Source: Acanthococcus lagerstroemiae (Eukaryota > Arthropoda > Insecta > Hemiptera > Eriococcidae). Taken from it: a stretch of DNA of 64,000 bases. The notes below the pieces were generated by a model that was not told the DNA's origin, did no database searches, and saw nothing but the letters and a program-made list of their open reading frames with translations. The stretch spans positions 34,600,038 through 34,664,037 of the forward strand of contig CM063109.1 in assembly GCA_031841125.1 (NCBI GenBank), read 5' to 3'. Shown here one piece after another: positions 11,500 through 22,839 of the stretch (the stretch's first letter is position 1; each line of letters opens with the position of its first letter). Both the position numbers and the translations under genes were made by a program.

Positions 11500-11648
11500 T
11501 TTCACTTGAGGTGAAATCTCTTAAGCATGTGGTGAAACTGTGCTTCTTTCACCACGTTAGGTTCGAGGTACTGGCTGGGAACATCATGTCAGAATGGGTA
11601 GGCACAAGAGACCAAATTGCTGATATATTCACGAAGGCATTGTCATAG
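11500..11648 (+). pseudogene. Copia-type RNase H tail
   Basis: The last ~45 codons of a Ty1/copia polyprotein. The frame reads LKHVVKLCFFHHVRFEVL, then MSEWVGTRDQIADIFTKALS and a TAG at 11646-11648. The D-Q-I-A-D-x-F-T-K-A-L motif near the C-terminus is characteristic of copia RNase H. No LTR, integrase or RT is visible nearby, so this is an isolated scrap of an LTR retrotransposon. Confidence 0.7.
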
Positions 11649-11889
11649 TCCAGTTTTGCTAAATTTAGCAATATTTTGGTCGCTTTTTCACCTTGTCATA
11701 ATTCGGATTCTTGTTCATGCTGTTTCAGAACGATTTGAATAAAAAATGAACTGAAGAATTTGCTAACGGTCTAGTAGAAATTCATGATTTCTTTCTTCCA
11801 GTATAAAATGTAAAAAGAACTGATATTTCAGTTATAGAAATTTGTAATTTATTATTTCCAGAAAAATCTGTACAAAGGCATCAAAATAA

Positions 11890-12600
11890 AAATTCGAATT
11901 GGCGAACGAACGTCCGAATGCGCCAAAATAAATAAAGGCGTTCGTCAGGGGAGCCCTCTCTCTTTCTCGTGTACTCTGTTCAACCTGTACATGGACAAAA
12001 ACAAAACCACGAGGCATACAACTAGCCAAAAACGAACAACTAGAAGCGAAGTTATTTGTGGACGACCAAGCGATAATGACCGAAAACGAAGATGACCTAC
12101 AGCGAAACGTACACAAGCTCATGATGGTCACCAAGACATGAAAATATCAACTGCAAAAACAAAAACTTTAGCTTTTAGAGGAAAGGAACCGACCCGAAGC
12201 AAGATTGTGATTAATGGGAAAACCATCGATCAGGTGAAGGATTTTAAATATCTGAAAGTGGACATGTCATCCATCGGCGAAATAGACGTACAGAATAAGA
12301 TGCGTAAATTCCTGAAAGTAAGCGGCCTAATAAACAAAAGACTGAACGCTAATAAAACAAAACGCAGCACTAACATAAAAGTCTATAACACTTTAGCGAG
12401 GCCAATTTTAACTTACGGTTCGGAAACATGGGCACTGCGAAAAGCCGACAAAAGAGGCGTAGAGACAGCAGCGTTTCATGAGGAGAACAGCCGGGGTCAT
12501 GCTTAGCGACAGAAGAAGATCTGAAGACACATGAGGAAAAGCCTAATGGTAATACTATTATCAAAGAGAATTGAATGCATCCATAGAAAAGTGGCCGAAA
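11890..12600 (+). pseudogene. RTE-like RT fragment
   Basis: This fragment carries the second half of an RTE-type RT. KGVRQGSPLS (about 11935) is followed, after a frame change, by a decayed catalytic box LFVDDQAIM (about 12050). An open frame of 122 codons (12138-12506) then holds KTKTLAFRGKEPTRSKI, VKDFKYLKVDM, NTLARPILTYGSETWALRKAD and the end of the thumb. The last part to 12600 is again shifted. It is 5'-truncated and lies on the plus strand directly after the Copia scrap. Confidence 0.75.
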
Positions 12601-12660
12601 TGAACTTAGCCCCTTCTCAATAAATGGTGTAGTTCGATTCGGCAGATCAAGAACGCTATC

Positions 12661-12947
12661 GGGGGCCGTTCATCCGCTAGGAGCGCTACAATCGGCAAAA
12701 TTGAAAACGGGATCAGGACGATTTTCCTATTTGAATGTGTATTGAGTTACCTCAAAATAAGTCAAGAACGAAACCATTTTGCGAAAAAATTAAAATAACA
12801 AAATTTGGAGAGCGTAAGATTTCTTAGAAATTACCTTCTCACATAAAAAGTGATTTCGATTGATTTAACAAAAGCTTCCGCCCACCACCCGCGCCGCTCA
12901 TCAATTATCCCGTTTTCGTTGTGCTCGACACTAGCGCTGAACGGCCC
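12661..12947. mobile_element. Possible MITE with GGGCCGTTCA inverted ends
   Basis: The left end GGGGGCCGTTCATCCGCTAG (12661-12680) is mirrored by CTAGCGCTGAACGGCCC (12931-12947). The ~285-bp interior is non-coding. The GGGCCGTTCA terminus resembles Harbinger-like ends, but I could not find a convincing target duplication, so the class and exact borders are tentative. Confidence 0.5.
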
Positions 12948-13504
12948 GAGAACACCTCTTATTACAGCGCTATCTGGCGCCAAGCGGCCACAACAGGGGA
13001 TCAAACATAACTGCTCTGAAAAATAATAGGTTCTATGACTTCCTTAGGAGCTCCGTGAGATCGGTGATTACAGTTCGGTGATTCTCCAATAATTCTCTCG
13101 AAGTTGGACATCGACTTTTTGATCGTGCGTTGCCAGGATTTCTTGGACCCAAATTGACGGAACTTGTGAGCGTTGCTATAAGAAGGACTATACTACTTTT
13201 CTTGAGCTTGATATCCGCGTTTTTCTTGTGGAGCACCTCACGAATCGATGCGTTGCCCACTTTATAAGCTTCGTGGCATCGGAGTTTACCAGGGTTACCT
13301 ACAATGCAAGTCGCGATAGAAACAATTTCTTCCAGTTCTTCAAAGGGCTTATGGGTTTCAAGCCATTGTACCAAGCATTTCTCGACTTTAACGAGCCTCC
13401 CTCTAATCAACCTGCTGCTCACTACCTGTTGTTTCCAGCTCATAAAAACTTTCCAGCTTTTGGCACATTTCTGCTCTTGTAGCTGCTCCTACGTAGGATC
13501 CATT
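12948..13504. other. No recognised gene; one anonymous open frame
   Basis: The only sizeable frame is 136 codons on the minus strand (13033-13443). Its product is basic and hydrophilic, with no domain I recognise and no signal peptide or membrane segment. A plus-strand frame overlaps it. It could be the remnant of an unrecognised element or chance. Confidence 0.3.
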
Positions 13505-13902
13505 GCGGAGCGAATGTCTGTAGTATTCCGCCCTAACATTCGCGACGTACATCATTTACGCGCGTACTTGAAATAGGTAAACTTTAGAGCGTTATAACTC
13601 CTTCCAATTGACCGTTATGAAAAATATTGTAAGGTCCGTTCTTGCAGGAAATTTGATGTAAAATATAATACGTTGTGAATTTTTTCAAAATACAAATTTT
13701 TGTCAGAAAAAAAATACAAAAAACCACGATTTTGGACGTTCTGTCCCACCCCCCCAAAAAAAAGGTAGGTTGCCGGGTGGGAGGTGGTAGGTTTTTTCCT
13801 AAGTATAAAGAGACCCTAATAAACAACTTCCAGCTATCAAATCTTTGATAGCAATTTTTTCATCTTCGACCTCTTCATTTGAGCTATAATTCCCGGACTA
13901 AT
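13505..13902 (+). repeat. Dispersed repeat family A, copy 2
   Basis: Second copy of the repeat at 1580-1956, in the same orientation. It shares TTGAAATAGGTAAAC, CGATTTTGGACGTTCTGTCC, CAACTTCCAGCTA, ATCTTTGATAGCAATTTTTT and the terminal ATTCCCGGACTA. Relative to copy 1 it has an extra C/A/G-rich stretch at about 13745-13800 (a C7 run, an A8 run and GGTGGGAGGTGG). Both copies lose similarity at the same GGACTA, suggesting this is a real element end. Confidence 0.75.
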
Positions 13903-14243
13903 AACTTCCTCGTAGCCTATGAACTTGGACTATCACTAAAGATACTGGTTTTCCTGAAATTTTTACTGTTATTATTCTCTCACTATGTTGGGTATAACTT
14001 TGCAACACCTGCTTTCTTCTTTTCGCTGCTGTATTAATTATTCTACCCCCCCCCCCTCGTCCAAAAATAAGTTTCTTCTGGCAATCTCATTTCACTAATT
14101 CTTATTACATCCAATTTTAACCTTTTCATCTCTTTCTTGAAGTTTTCTAATTTGTCTACCTTAATCAGTATCCTTACATTCCATGTCCCGATTCTCAGTT
14201 CTGATTCCGATAGTTTCTTACTTGGTAGTCTCCTCCCGGACAT
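13903..14243 (-). pseudogene. RTE-type endonuclease N-terminus
   Basis: Start of an RTE ORF2. LRIGTWNVRILIKVDKLENF and KRLKLDVIRISEMRLPEE (14043-14243) correspond to the first endonuclease motifs, where the usual sequence is GTWNVRTL...ISE.R. Beyond 14043 a shifted frame gives RIITVKISGKPVSL and ends at about 13905 against repeat copy 2. A C-run at 14045-14054 accompanies the frameshift. Sequence to about 14460 upstream may be its 5' leader. The rest of the element is missing. Confidence 0.7.
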
Positions 14244-14469
14244 CCGAATGAGAGATTTTTAATGTCCTTATTTCCGAAATTACTAATTACTTCGCGAGTT
14301 ATCATCATAATTGTGGTGGTGGAGAAGCATCTCCAGGGAAGAATACTAATGTAGTTTCCCCTTGCTTTCTTCAGGATTTATCTTTCAGAGTTTTCCTTCT
14401 CCTATGTACCTTTAGTTTTCCATTAAGTCCTCTCATCACGTCAAGGTAATACACACAGAGAGGCCCTTG

Positions 14470-15180
14470 TGATCACTTTTTAAAAAGTGATTTTCCTAAA
14501 ATCGGGGAAATATGTTTACGTTTTCAAAAAGTTCATTTTCTCACGATATGAGAATTTCATCTATTTACTAGAAAGAATTTAATTTTCTACAATTATTGAA
14601 AGAATTTTATTTACTTTTTAGAAATGTATTTTCCCATAGCTGTAGAAATGTTGTTTATTTTTTGAAAAATTTAATTTTCCTGCAATCGAAAACATTTTGT
14701 TTATGTTTTAAAAACTTATTTTGATACCACCGTGGGATCTTTGCTCACTTTTTAATTACTTATTTTCCCTTTTTGTTTTCTTTTTTTTTCTCTTCTGTTT
14801 AAATTTGCTTATTATTCATTACAGAGGAGTAAATGACTAGGAAAATTTGACCTGCCCCAGTGGGCTGGTCAAGACGTGAACGTTCATATTAGATTAAAGT
14901 ACATATGTAAGTCAAGAGGTTTGAGCTTCTTCAATCTTCTCACGTCCATGGAGTTATCCAGTAACTCGATGGCCTCGGCGTTTGGATGACGGTATTTTGG
15001 TTACGTATTGAAAATTTATTTTTCAATAATTGTGTAAAATTTATTTACTTTTCGAAAACTTATTTTTATAATCGTGGAAATTTTGGTTACTTTTAAAAAG
15101 TAAAACATATTTGAGAATTTTATTCCCATCTTAAACATCTACTATTGTGAAAGTTTATTCGCTTTTTTAAAAATCTTATT
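14470..15180. repeat. Degenerate ~45-50-bp satellite, left block
   Basis: Diverged tandem units follow the pattern TTTGTTTACTTTTTAAAAA, then CTTATTTTCCCACAATTGTGG with variants. The CCCACAATTGTGG part is a short dyad, so each unit can form a small hairpin. Similarity is strong at 14470-14720 and 15000-15180 and interrupted between, where 14830-14990 is unrelated. The same units continue at 16304-16690, so one array was split by the retroelement fragment at 15185-16303. Confidence 0.7.
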
Positions 15181-15184
15181 TTCC

Positions 15185-16303
15185 TACAAGTATATTGTGG
15201 AATAATATGGTGGACGGTTACAATTTTTGATGGGCAGCTTTCGCACGTTGGTGGAGGCGTTTTTTGTAAGAGGTGTTGGTGTGTTATTTTGAAATGTTCT
15301 AGTAGCGCTTTAATTGTTGCTGTCTGCAGTGTTTTATTTGTATTTTGTCCGCTTGATTTTTGGATGGATGGTGTCCAATCTTCTTTGTTCCGTTTAAGAG
15401 CTCAAAATTTATTTCGTTTGTGAGACCACTTGTGCAGCCATTTTGCGACAGGTTTTTGAGTGATTTTCTTGTGGGGTGTTGCTAAATGAATTTCTAATTT
15501 GACTAGGGATTGAGTTTTGGCTGCTGTGTCGACAACTTCGTTTCCAGTGATTCGGTTGTGTGCTGGAACCCAGAAGATGTTGATTTCCGTGCCCGTCTGA
15601 TGTAGATGATATAAGACAATGACTGGTGGTGGTACAAGTTGTACTAGGTTTGTGGAGTCGGTTCAACCATACTTTTGAGTCTGTGCAGACAACAAATTTG
15701 ATTGTGGTGTTTTTATTAGGTAGTTTGATATTAGTATACATCGCCATTTGCTCTGTAGTGATGGGATCGCCAGTTGATGGTAGGTTAAAGTTTTGCAGTC
15801 GGATGTCGATGAGGAATGCACCGCCTGCTCTGTCTTCCATTTTGGAGCCGTCTTAAAATCAGAAGATCCAGTTGTGTTATCACGTGAAAGGTATCGGAAG
15901 AAGTTACATCGTTGTTTCTTCTTGATATATCCCAGATTATATTCGGAGAATAAGTACTTCAAGGAGGTTGAGGATCGGAGGAGGGGTAATATTTTCAGAG
16001 ACAGATAAAGAAGCTCTATCCAGTCGTTAGAGTCCAGGGAAATGGTTGTTCGATTTCCGTTACGTACTCTGGAGTGAGCATTATTAGAGGAGTTGATGTG
16101 GGTAAGGCATGTGAATTTTCGGAGAATTCGTTTACTACGTACTTGGCTGCGAGGATAGACCTACCGAGTTGTGATGGAGTTCCAGTGGGCGCTTGTGAGC
16201 TTGAAATTGGGGTGGTAGGGAAAACTGGGAGTATTAATTTGAATCAGGCAAGTATAGGAAGCTTGCTTCTTCATACTGAATTGTATAATATAATGCTTCC
16301 ATA
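15185..16303 (-). pseudogene. I-type element fragment with RNase H domain, nested in the satellite
   Basis: This is the C-terminal part of an I-group ORF2. Reading leftwards it gives a linker (about 16290-15970, with APTGTPSQLGRSILAAKYVV), then an RNase H domain. The domain begins DGSKMEDRAGGAF (about 15850), continues TTEQMAMYTN and CTDSKVWLNRL, and after a frameshift ends in WVPAHNRITGNEVVDTAAK (about 15560-15510). That gives recognisable counterparts of the Asp, Glu, Asp and Asp catalytic positions. The tail has THQHLLQKTPPPTCESC with a His a few residues on (about 15240), the terminal zinc-like cluster. It is flanked on both sides by the same satellite. Confidence 0.8.
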
Positions 16304-16690
16304 GTTTACGTTTTAAAAATATATTTTCTTGAAATTGTAAAACTTTTGTTTACTTTTTAAAAATTTATTTTCCCACAATGGAAGATTTTTTTTAAACTTA
16401 TTATTCTACAGTCAGCATTTTGTTTACTTCTGAAAAGCTTATTTTCCCATAATTTTGGGACTTTTTTTTCACTTTTTGGAAACTTATTTTTCCATAACTG
16501 TGAGAATTTTGTTTGCATTTTAAAAACTTTTTCTCTCGCGATCGTAAAAATTTTGTTGACTGTTAAAGAACTTTTTTTTCCCCCCACAATCGAGGAAGTT
16601 TCCTTTGCTTTTCAAAAACTTCTGTTTCCACGATTCTGGGAATTTTGTTTTCTATTTAAAAGTTTACATAATCGTCGGAATTTTCGTATC
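16304..16690. repeat. Degenerate ~45-50-bp satellite, right block
   Basis: The array resumes after the I-type fragment with units such as TTTGTTTACTTTTTAAAAAT and TTATTTTCCCACAATGG. Unit spacing is about 45-50 bp and sequence identity between units is loose. The minus-strand open frame here (16357-16587) is a by-product of the repeat. Confidence 0.7.
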
Positions 16691-18129
16691 TAAAAGAAAT
16701 TCAGTTGAGTATTTTTATTCAACGTCAACCGTTGGAAAGAGAATAGTATCATAAAGAATAAATTTTATCTATTTTCATGAAATTTAGATAAATTGTTGTC
16801 TCAAGGCAGTTAGTATCATGCTTATAAAAATATCAATTTCAAACACTATCAAAATACTGATTTTCACATTCAGATAATGTTTTTTCATTTGTACATTGAA
16901 AAACTTGAAAACCCTCATAGGTTTTCCGCTAACCAACGAAGCCGTAAGCTATAATTTTCTTAAAACGTCACCAACATATGAGCACGAACCGGCTATTCTT
17001 CACTACTCAGTAATGTGCATATTTTTTCTGTATTTACCCTACTCGCCTAATTTTAGCATCCATCGTGTTATCTTAGCCTTGACATCTTTTTAATGTCGCT
17101 CGTTGCGACTGAACGGACAACCCTTAGCAAAAAACAGCTACCGTCCGAAAATTGGTATAATTTTCAAACTTACGCCCATAATGTTTTCACGTCTCCATCG
17201 TCCCTCCATTCTGCCTTCTGGTTCGGAACGTTTCGTCGTCTCGCCTCTGCTGAATTGTTTTTCTTTCGATATCCAATCACAGGAGTTCTATCTGTGCTAT
17301 CTTATTCTAACGGATGATACACTGGTCTGGATTAGCTCGCTACCTACGATGTGAAGGGGTGTCGATATAGATTATAGACGCCCATGGGGAGAAGAACTTG
17401 AGGGAGCTGAGTCCCGAAATCCATTGAAAGATTCCCAAAAAACTGATGAATTGTACAAGCGAAAGAAATTTTAGCATTATCTTGATTGCTTATCAGCCTC
17501 TCAGGAGCTCCTCCACTCCAGGCCGGTTCTTCACGCCTATATGTGTCAAGCATTACTGAAAAAATTTACATTATTTTCTTTGGGACAAAGCACTCCTAAG
17601 TATTATAGTTAAAACGGGGTAGCCGTAGAAAGGAAGTGGATAAATAGGAATTTACTAACAAACAGCCAGGGGTGCTAAAGTTATTATTAGGTTCAGAAAC
17701 GTAGGCAGAGGTGAACTGTCCATTTCGGAATAGGCGACGATTTTTCATTCTTATCAGAATGAAAAGGGAGAAAAAAGTGCTAATAGTTTGAACGTTTAGA
17801 GAGAAGGACCCGAAGTAGCCTATTTTCGGCTACGTCATTCAACAGATATGTTTTGACTGAGCTCAGTGCCGGACTTCTTCTCCGATAGTCTCTTGGCTAG
17901 CTGCAAGCCTCGGCTTCAGTTCGACAAAAAACTATGGTTGTAAGAAGTTCCAGGCTCTATTCTGGATTCTGGTTTGTACGTCGCCTTGCACAATTACCAT
18001 TGCTTTTCTGTCTTCCAGCATAGTTTATCATTTATTTGCTTGTTGTCGCTTTGTATGATTTTTGCGTAGCAGAATCTACATTCGTCAATGTTTCTGTATT
18101 TTGTTATTCAAATTGGCTCCCTAAACTCA
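16691..18129. other. No gene seen
   Basis: Overlapping short frames occur at 16896-17354 (+) and 17344-17553 (-), but none carries a recognisable domain and they contradict each other. No RNA gene or element boundary was found. Confidence 0.45.
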
Positions 18130-18620
18130 AAACTAGCTTCGAGCAGCTTTGGGATCTGAGTCCCTGTGATGTTTTAAGAAGAAATGGCTCTGCCTGATGA
18201 TTATTCAGCATAGAAATTTGTACCACGAAAAAATTCTGACTCTATGTAGGGGTTCTATGTAGAGAGGGGGCATCCTTCCTTTACTTCTCATTACCGTCAT
18301 GTTACCTCATAATGGGTAATCAGGGTAGAAAAAAAGGAAGAATAGACAGAAAGAAAGAACAAAAGGAAGAGAGAAAGGAAGAAAGAGAAAATGAAATTTG
18401 GAAATAACAAACTCGGTTCCAAGTAGAGATTAAAATTAGTTCCAAATTCTGATCCCCGGAAAACCGAGACTCTGAGTAGCTCCATCTTCGGATCCCCAGT
18501 CAGGGGGAGAAGAAGTAATATTTTATAACGATATGACTTTGCTTGATGACCAATCAACCTGGCAATATGCACCATGAAAATTTTTGGGATTCTATGTAGA
18601 GGGTAACTTTCTAAGTATAT
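18130..18620 (+). repeat. Diverged direct repeat (18140-18270 / 18465-18610) around a purine tract
   Basis: Two diverged copies about 330 bp apart share TGATGACCAATCA/TGATGATTATTCA, a GCAC/GTACCACGAAAAA stretch and GATTCTATGTAGAG/GGTTCTATGTAGAG. Between them (18320-18400) lies a GA-rich tract of GAAAGAA and GGAAGAGA words. There is no coding evidence. Confidence 0.55.
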
Positions 18621-18844
18621 TTCTTTATTTTGCCGGCTGTTATATTTTTTTTTTGCTTTTCCTTTCAGTGGTCTTCCACCCCCTAAAACTAATGTAAGTA
18701 ATATGTGAGCTCGATCGGATAATATTAACCTCTGCTGAATCCTGTCGTCCACCTCAGCAGAAAAGTACACGGGGTTTTACTTTTTAACATTCTTTCTTCA
18801 GTTTTTTCCCATCTCAGGTCGTAGTCTGTCTTCATAGCCATTTT

Positions 18845-19486
18845 TTAAGAATAAAATACTAGACCGTTATGAATCTTGATGGTACCGCTCTAAAATGATC
18901 CCAAAAAGAAGCCAAGAAAATTAGTGACCAATTTTTTCAACATACATAGTACTCGATTTATAGATTTCCAAGGTCCCTGGGCTTGACCTCTTCGCCAGGA
19001 CAGCACCTGAGGCGATTTAGGATCTACTTTTGGTCATTTTCAAACATGGTACTTGATTCATAGGTTTTTCGGATCACTGGAGATTCGATTGCTTGCGGAT
19101 TCGACCCGCGGGATAGCTGTCGGCTGAACCAGGTATATCATGTTGAGAAATGGCCAAAATTTGGTCCCAGCGCTCGTCTCTGGTACCATTGCGGGAGGTG
19201 AAATATTTAGAACATCATAATCGAATCCAGCGATTTTGAAAACCTATAAATCAAGTACTATGTCCCAAAATAGGCAAAATTACCCCTAATTTTTCTGAGA
19301 TGCCACCTTTGTAGAGTGCCGGAGAGCAAGGAAGCAACGTGAAATTCGAATTCGTCAGTAACTCAGAGAACTCAAATCGAATGCTATATCGAAAAATTGG
19401 TTCCCAATTTTCTTGGCTCCTTTTTAGGGCCTTCTTGGTCGAGGGGGGGCCTATCAGGATTCATTATGGTTCAGTATTTATTCTTA
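18845..19486. mobile_element. Foldback element of ~640 bp
   Basis: The left end TTAAGAATAAAATACTAGAC (18845) is mirrored at the right by CAGTATTTATTCTTA (19471-19486). Further paired words include ATGAATCTTGAT with ATCAGGATTCAT, AAGCCAAGAAAATT with AATTTTCTTGGCT, and ATAGTACTCGATTTATAG with CTATAAATCAAGTACTAT. The arms are diverged and extend for most of the element (about 240 bp each). There is no transposase frame and no clear target duplication. A minus-strand copy of the same outer words could form a hairpin RNA. Confidence 0.65.
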
Positions 19487-19498
19487 GCGAATGCCGTA

Positions 19499-19680
19499 TC
19501 TCTAATATATACATATAAACGCGTTTGTTTGTCTGTGTTTTTTGAGGTTGGTGGGTGAACCGTAAGAACTGGGGGGTCCGTACTCTCTGAATGTGTTCGT
19601 ATGAACTCTGAATTGGTTTTAGGCTATAAAAAAATATTGTACCCTTATTAGAAGGGGGCCACAAAATTTTGCCCCCTCTG
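19499..19680 (+). mobile_element. Helitron-like 5' terminus
   Basis: TCTCTAATATATACATATAA, preceded by A, followed by CGCGTTTGTTTGTCTGTG matches the look of insect Helitron 5' ends: a TC start, an AT-rich stretch, then a G/T-rich word. A shorter decayed version (CTCTAATCTCTAATATGTG) recurs at about 19800. I found no 3' hairpin with CTAG downstream, so only the start is supported. Confidence 0.4.
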
Positions 19681-20050
19681 GATCCCTAATTTTTTTCGAC
19701 TAGGACGTTTCGGAAGTGTTATACATTGAACTTCTTCACATTATATTGAAATTTGGAGACTGTAACTGTCTCCCTTCAGAAATGATTAAGAGGCAGAAAT
19801 CTCTAATCTCTAATATGTGAAAGTGTCGGTTTGTCTCTGCCCCTTCCGGCGAATCCAGGGGAGTTCGAAATATGGTATCCACCCCTTTTGGCCATCACCG
19901 ACTCTCTCTCAGTGAAATTGTGAGCAGCAAGCCTGGATCCAGAAAGAAAAAAAAAACTGGAAGAGGGAAAATCGTCTCTTACGTAGCATTACGAAGAACT
20001 GTGAGCGATAAGTGAAAGAAAACATTTGGAATTACAACGTCAACTCGATG
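19681..20050. other. No gene seen
   Basis: Non-coding, apart from the decayed second copy of the Helitron-like start near 19800. Confidence 0.4.
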
Positions 20051-20770
20051 AAATTATAAGTGCAATGTCCTCGAATGCTGAAGGGGACAACGTCGAAAAT
20101 TAGCTCGCCGACTCAATTTGGTAATAGCTCGCCTACTGAACTGGCTGATAGATTTAGCACCAGAGTTCTTCCTGCTTCGCCTACGGCATTGGAGGTGGCA
20201 GAGGTAACATCGAAGTTAAGCGCCACCTTCCATTTTTTGTATGCGGCGTGACTGACTATGTCGAGTTTGTGCGCTTTTTCTTAAACATAAACGCGCAGAG
20301 AAACGAATAAAGAGCTAATTTTAAACACGAAAACAGCAGACGAATATCGTAGATCACACGCAGTTCTTCGTAAAGAGTGCGTAGACAAAACTCTTACAGA
20401 TAAGACTGACGAAATACAAATACACTCTTATCAATTAAAGAGTGAACGTGCTTTCATCTTCTATATTCGGGGGCTTCCACGAACTATGGATCCAAAAGAA
20501 ATATCTGTGGCTCTAGCAGCTGAAACATTTGTTCCAAGGCTGGGTAACAAATGTACCTCGTAAAGAAAATGGCAAGCTGCTCCCACGTCCACTCTTCAGA
20601 GTTGAGCTGGAACCAAACACTATTAATCCCAGTATCTACGAACTTTCCAGTCTTCTTCAAGTCCGTATAAAAGTAGAGTCGTTCAAGCCTCGCTCAGAAC
20701 CCCCTCATTGTCGAAATTGCCCGCGCCTAGGCCTTTCGAAGACATTCCAAAAAAAATCTTTGATATTGTA
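20051..20770 (+). pseudogene. Gag-like ORF1 with PRE_C2HC domain (Jockey/I-type)
   Basis: A decayed nucleic-acid-binding ORF1. From about 20330 it reads YRRSHAVLRKECVDK, HSYQLKSERAFIFYIRGLP and DPKEISVALAAE. After a frameshift near 20535 it continues NVPRKENGKLLPRPLFRVEL, IYELSSLLQVRIKVESF and CRNCPRLG (20529-20771). The succession RGLP, ELE..., IY.L..L..VKVE and a final C-x2-C knuckle is the PRE_C2HC plus zinc-knuckle arrangement of Jockey-like gag. The last Cys of the knuckle is lost to FQ. No EN-RT ORF2 follows; it stops at about 20770. Confidence 0.7.
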
Positions 20771-21314
20771 ACGAGATTCGCCCCCGAAAAATGCACGAAA
20801 ACACGTAAAAATAACTTTTAATCTGACACCAAATACAGCATAGAGAACAGCAGCTAAATCACTTAAGAAAACGCACAATTATCGCATGTACAAAACTACA
20901 CCACTTGGTGACGGCCAGCGGCCTTTATATATCCCGGCGTTATCGGTGTAACTCCTTATCTCTTATCGCTTTCGATATCGAACTTCTATTCTGTTTGCTC
21001 GAAACGTGTCGATCTTTCTTCGCTTATCTCGAACATCCGGGATTACTCGCCACAATATCATTTATGTCCATTTCAAAGCCTAATTTTCCTGGACATAAAT
21101 GCAACTTTGTTGCTTTACCTTTCCTATTTACTTTTTTTTTTTTTTTTTTTTTTTTCATCTTTCTTTCCATTAAGTTGTAAAAAATTAGTCGTATTTTCGC
21201 TTTTTCTCTATGTCATATCTTAAGAACATCTTTCTTTTTTCCGCGCCTAAGAGTCACTTTTGGTTTTGTTTAGTTCAACACAATTGCACCCTGATGTGCA
21301 ACTCAATTGTTCTA
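20771..21314. other. No gene seen; poly(T) tract
   Basis: Non-coding. It holds a run of 24 T at 21132-21155, which could be the complement of a retroelement poly(A) tail, but no element was recognised next to it. Confidence 0.45.
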
Positions 21315-21648
21315 AGGGCTATGTCACACGAGCGTCAAATCGACGGCAGCAAAATTGCAGTCGGCATAAATTACATATGTAGACATATGAGAGCAGTCAC
21401 ACAGGTTGGCGTCAGTTGACAGCAAAAATATGTGCTGCCGTGTCATGAGAGTCTGCAGTCGTACTCGCATGACGCGACGGCATGACGTCCTGTCGCGACA
21501 GTATGAACTGCAAGAACATAGATGTATGCAGGCACACGAGCAGCAACAGCAGAATGCCGTGCAGTAATCGAAGCGGGTTTTTGCATGTAGATCAGTATCA
21601 CTCCAGTGTTCTCGTGAAATTTTTGTGTTAATTAGGTATTACTGAATG

Positions 21649-21738
21649 ACACTGGCTGACCGGCCCTTTCTACCCTTTTGGACGACGGCCCAATGGGCCT
21701 TGGCCCATCGGCCAAACCATTCCTGTCCGCCCCTGATA
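21649..21738. mobile_element. Possible hAT-type MITE end
   Basis: The right tip TTCCTGTCCGCCCCTG (ending 21738) reads in reverse as CAGGGGCGGACAGGAA, a typical hAT terminus. The left CACTGGCTGACCGGCCC (21649) is a weak match. Between them is the dyad GGCCCAATGGGCCTTGGCCC. The flanking octamers do not match, so this may be only a fragment carried inside the larger element. Confidence 0.3.
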
Positions 21739-21879
21739 TCCTTTTTTACTTACTTCACGGAACATTTTACATGCATTCTTCCATAAGACTCTGAGGCCCT
21801 TTTGGACCACTTTTCAAAGTTTTCTTCTTCAAAACGTATTGTTTTTATTCGAAAGAGCACCAATTGCAAAAAATGTAAA

Positions 21880-22660
21880 TACTTTTCAGAGATTTTTATA
21901 AAAAATGTTCGGGGAAAATCTCCACGGATTTCTAAGGAATTAATAAGAAACCTTGGAGGAAAAATGTGATAATTTTCAGAGAATTTCCTCAAAAATCTTC
22001 TGGAAAAATTTCCGATAATTTTTAAAGAACTGCATCGAGAATTTTCGGAAAATAACTCCGATAATTTCCGAGGAATCTCATCGAAAATTTTTAGAAAAAA
22101 TTCCCAATGTTTTTCAAGAAAGTTCGTCAGCATTCTTCGAAAAAATTTCCTGACGATTTTTGAAGAATTTCATCGGGAATATTCGGAGAAAAACTCCGAT
22201 GGTTTCTGATGCATTTCATCGAAACTCTTCTGGAAAAATGTTTGATAATCTCCGAAGAATTTCATCGTTCATCTTTGGGGAAAATCTCGGATGATTTCTA
22301 AGCAATTTCATTGTAAATTTTCGAAAAAAATTTCCAATAACTTCCGAAGAATCGCATCGGGAATCTTTCGAAAAAATCTCAATTGTTTTCCAAAAAATTT
22401 CATAAAAATTCTTCGAGAAAATTTCCCGAGAATTTTGGAGAATTTTTTCGGAAGCACTCGGGGAATAACACCAAGAGTTTTAAAGAATTGCACCGAAAAT
22501 CTTCAAAAAAAAGAGAAAAAAACAGACTTCGATTGGTTCCAAGTAATTTCATGAAAAATATTTAGGACGATTCCTTTAATTTTCAAATATTATTTCCAAC
22601 GAAATTTATCGAAAATATTAGAGATGAATTTCCGATCATTTTCAATGAATTTTATCGGAC
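21880..22660 (+). repeat. ~47-bp tandem repeats, left arm orientation
   Basis: Diverged units are centred on GAAGAATTTCATCGG followed by TTTTCGG and AAAATTTCCGATGATTTCC. The GAATTTCATCG core recurs at about 22163, 22258, 22305 and 22350, spaced 44-50 bp. Open frames on both strands here (for example 21750-22133) are by-products of a repeat unit lacking stops. Confidence 0.75.
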
Positions 22661-22839
22661 ATCATTGAAAAACATAATCCGATGATTTCAGGAGAAATGT
22701 GTGGGAAATTTTAGGAAAACCCTGCAATTATTCCAAAGGCTACTATCGGAAAACAATTGAGAAGTACCTTCGATGATTCTTGAAGGTTTTCTTCTAAAAG
22801 AACTTTCTTGGAAAACATTGGAAATTTTTTTTTAAACTT

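Noticed and set aside
13033..13443. 136-codon minus-strand frame as a conserved gene
   Set aside because: No family recognised, overlapping plus-strand frames equally open, and surrounded by element fragments; left as anonymous sequence.
20190..20225. 5S rRNA-like words (CATCGAAGTTAAGC)
   Set aside because: Only a dozen bases match and the rest of a 5S gene is missing; it lies beside a retroelement ORF1.
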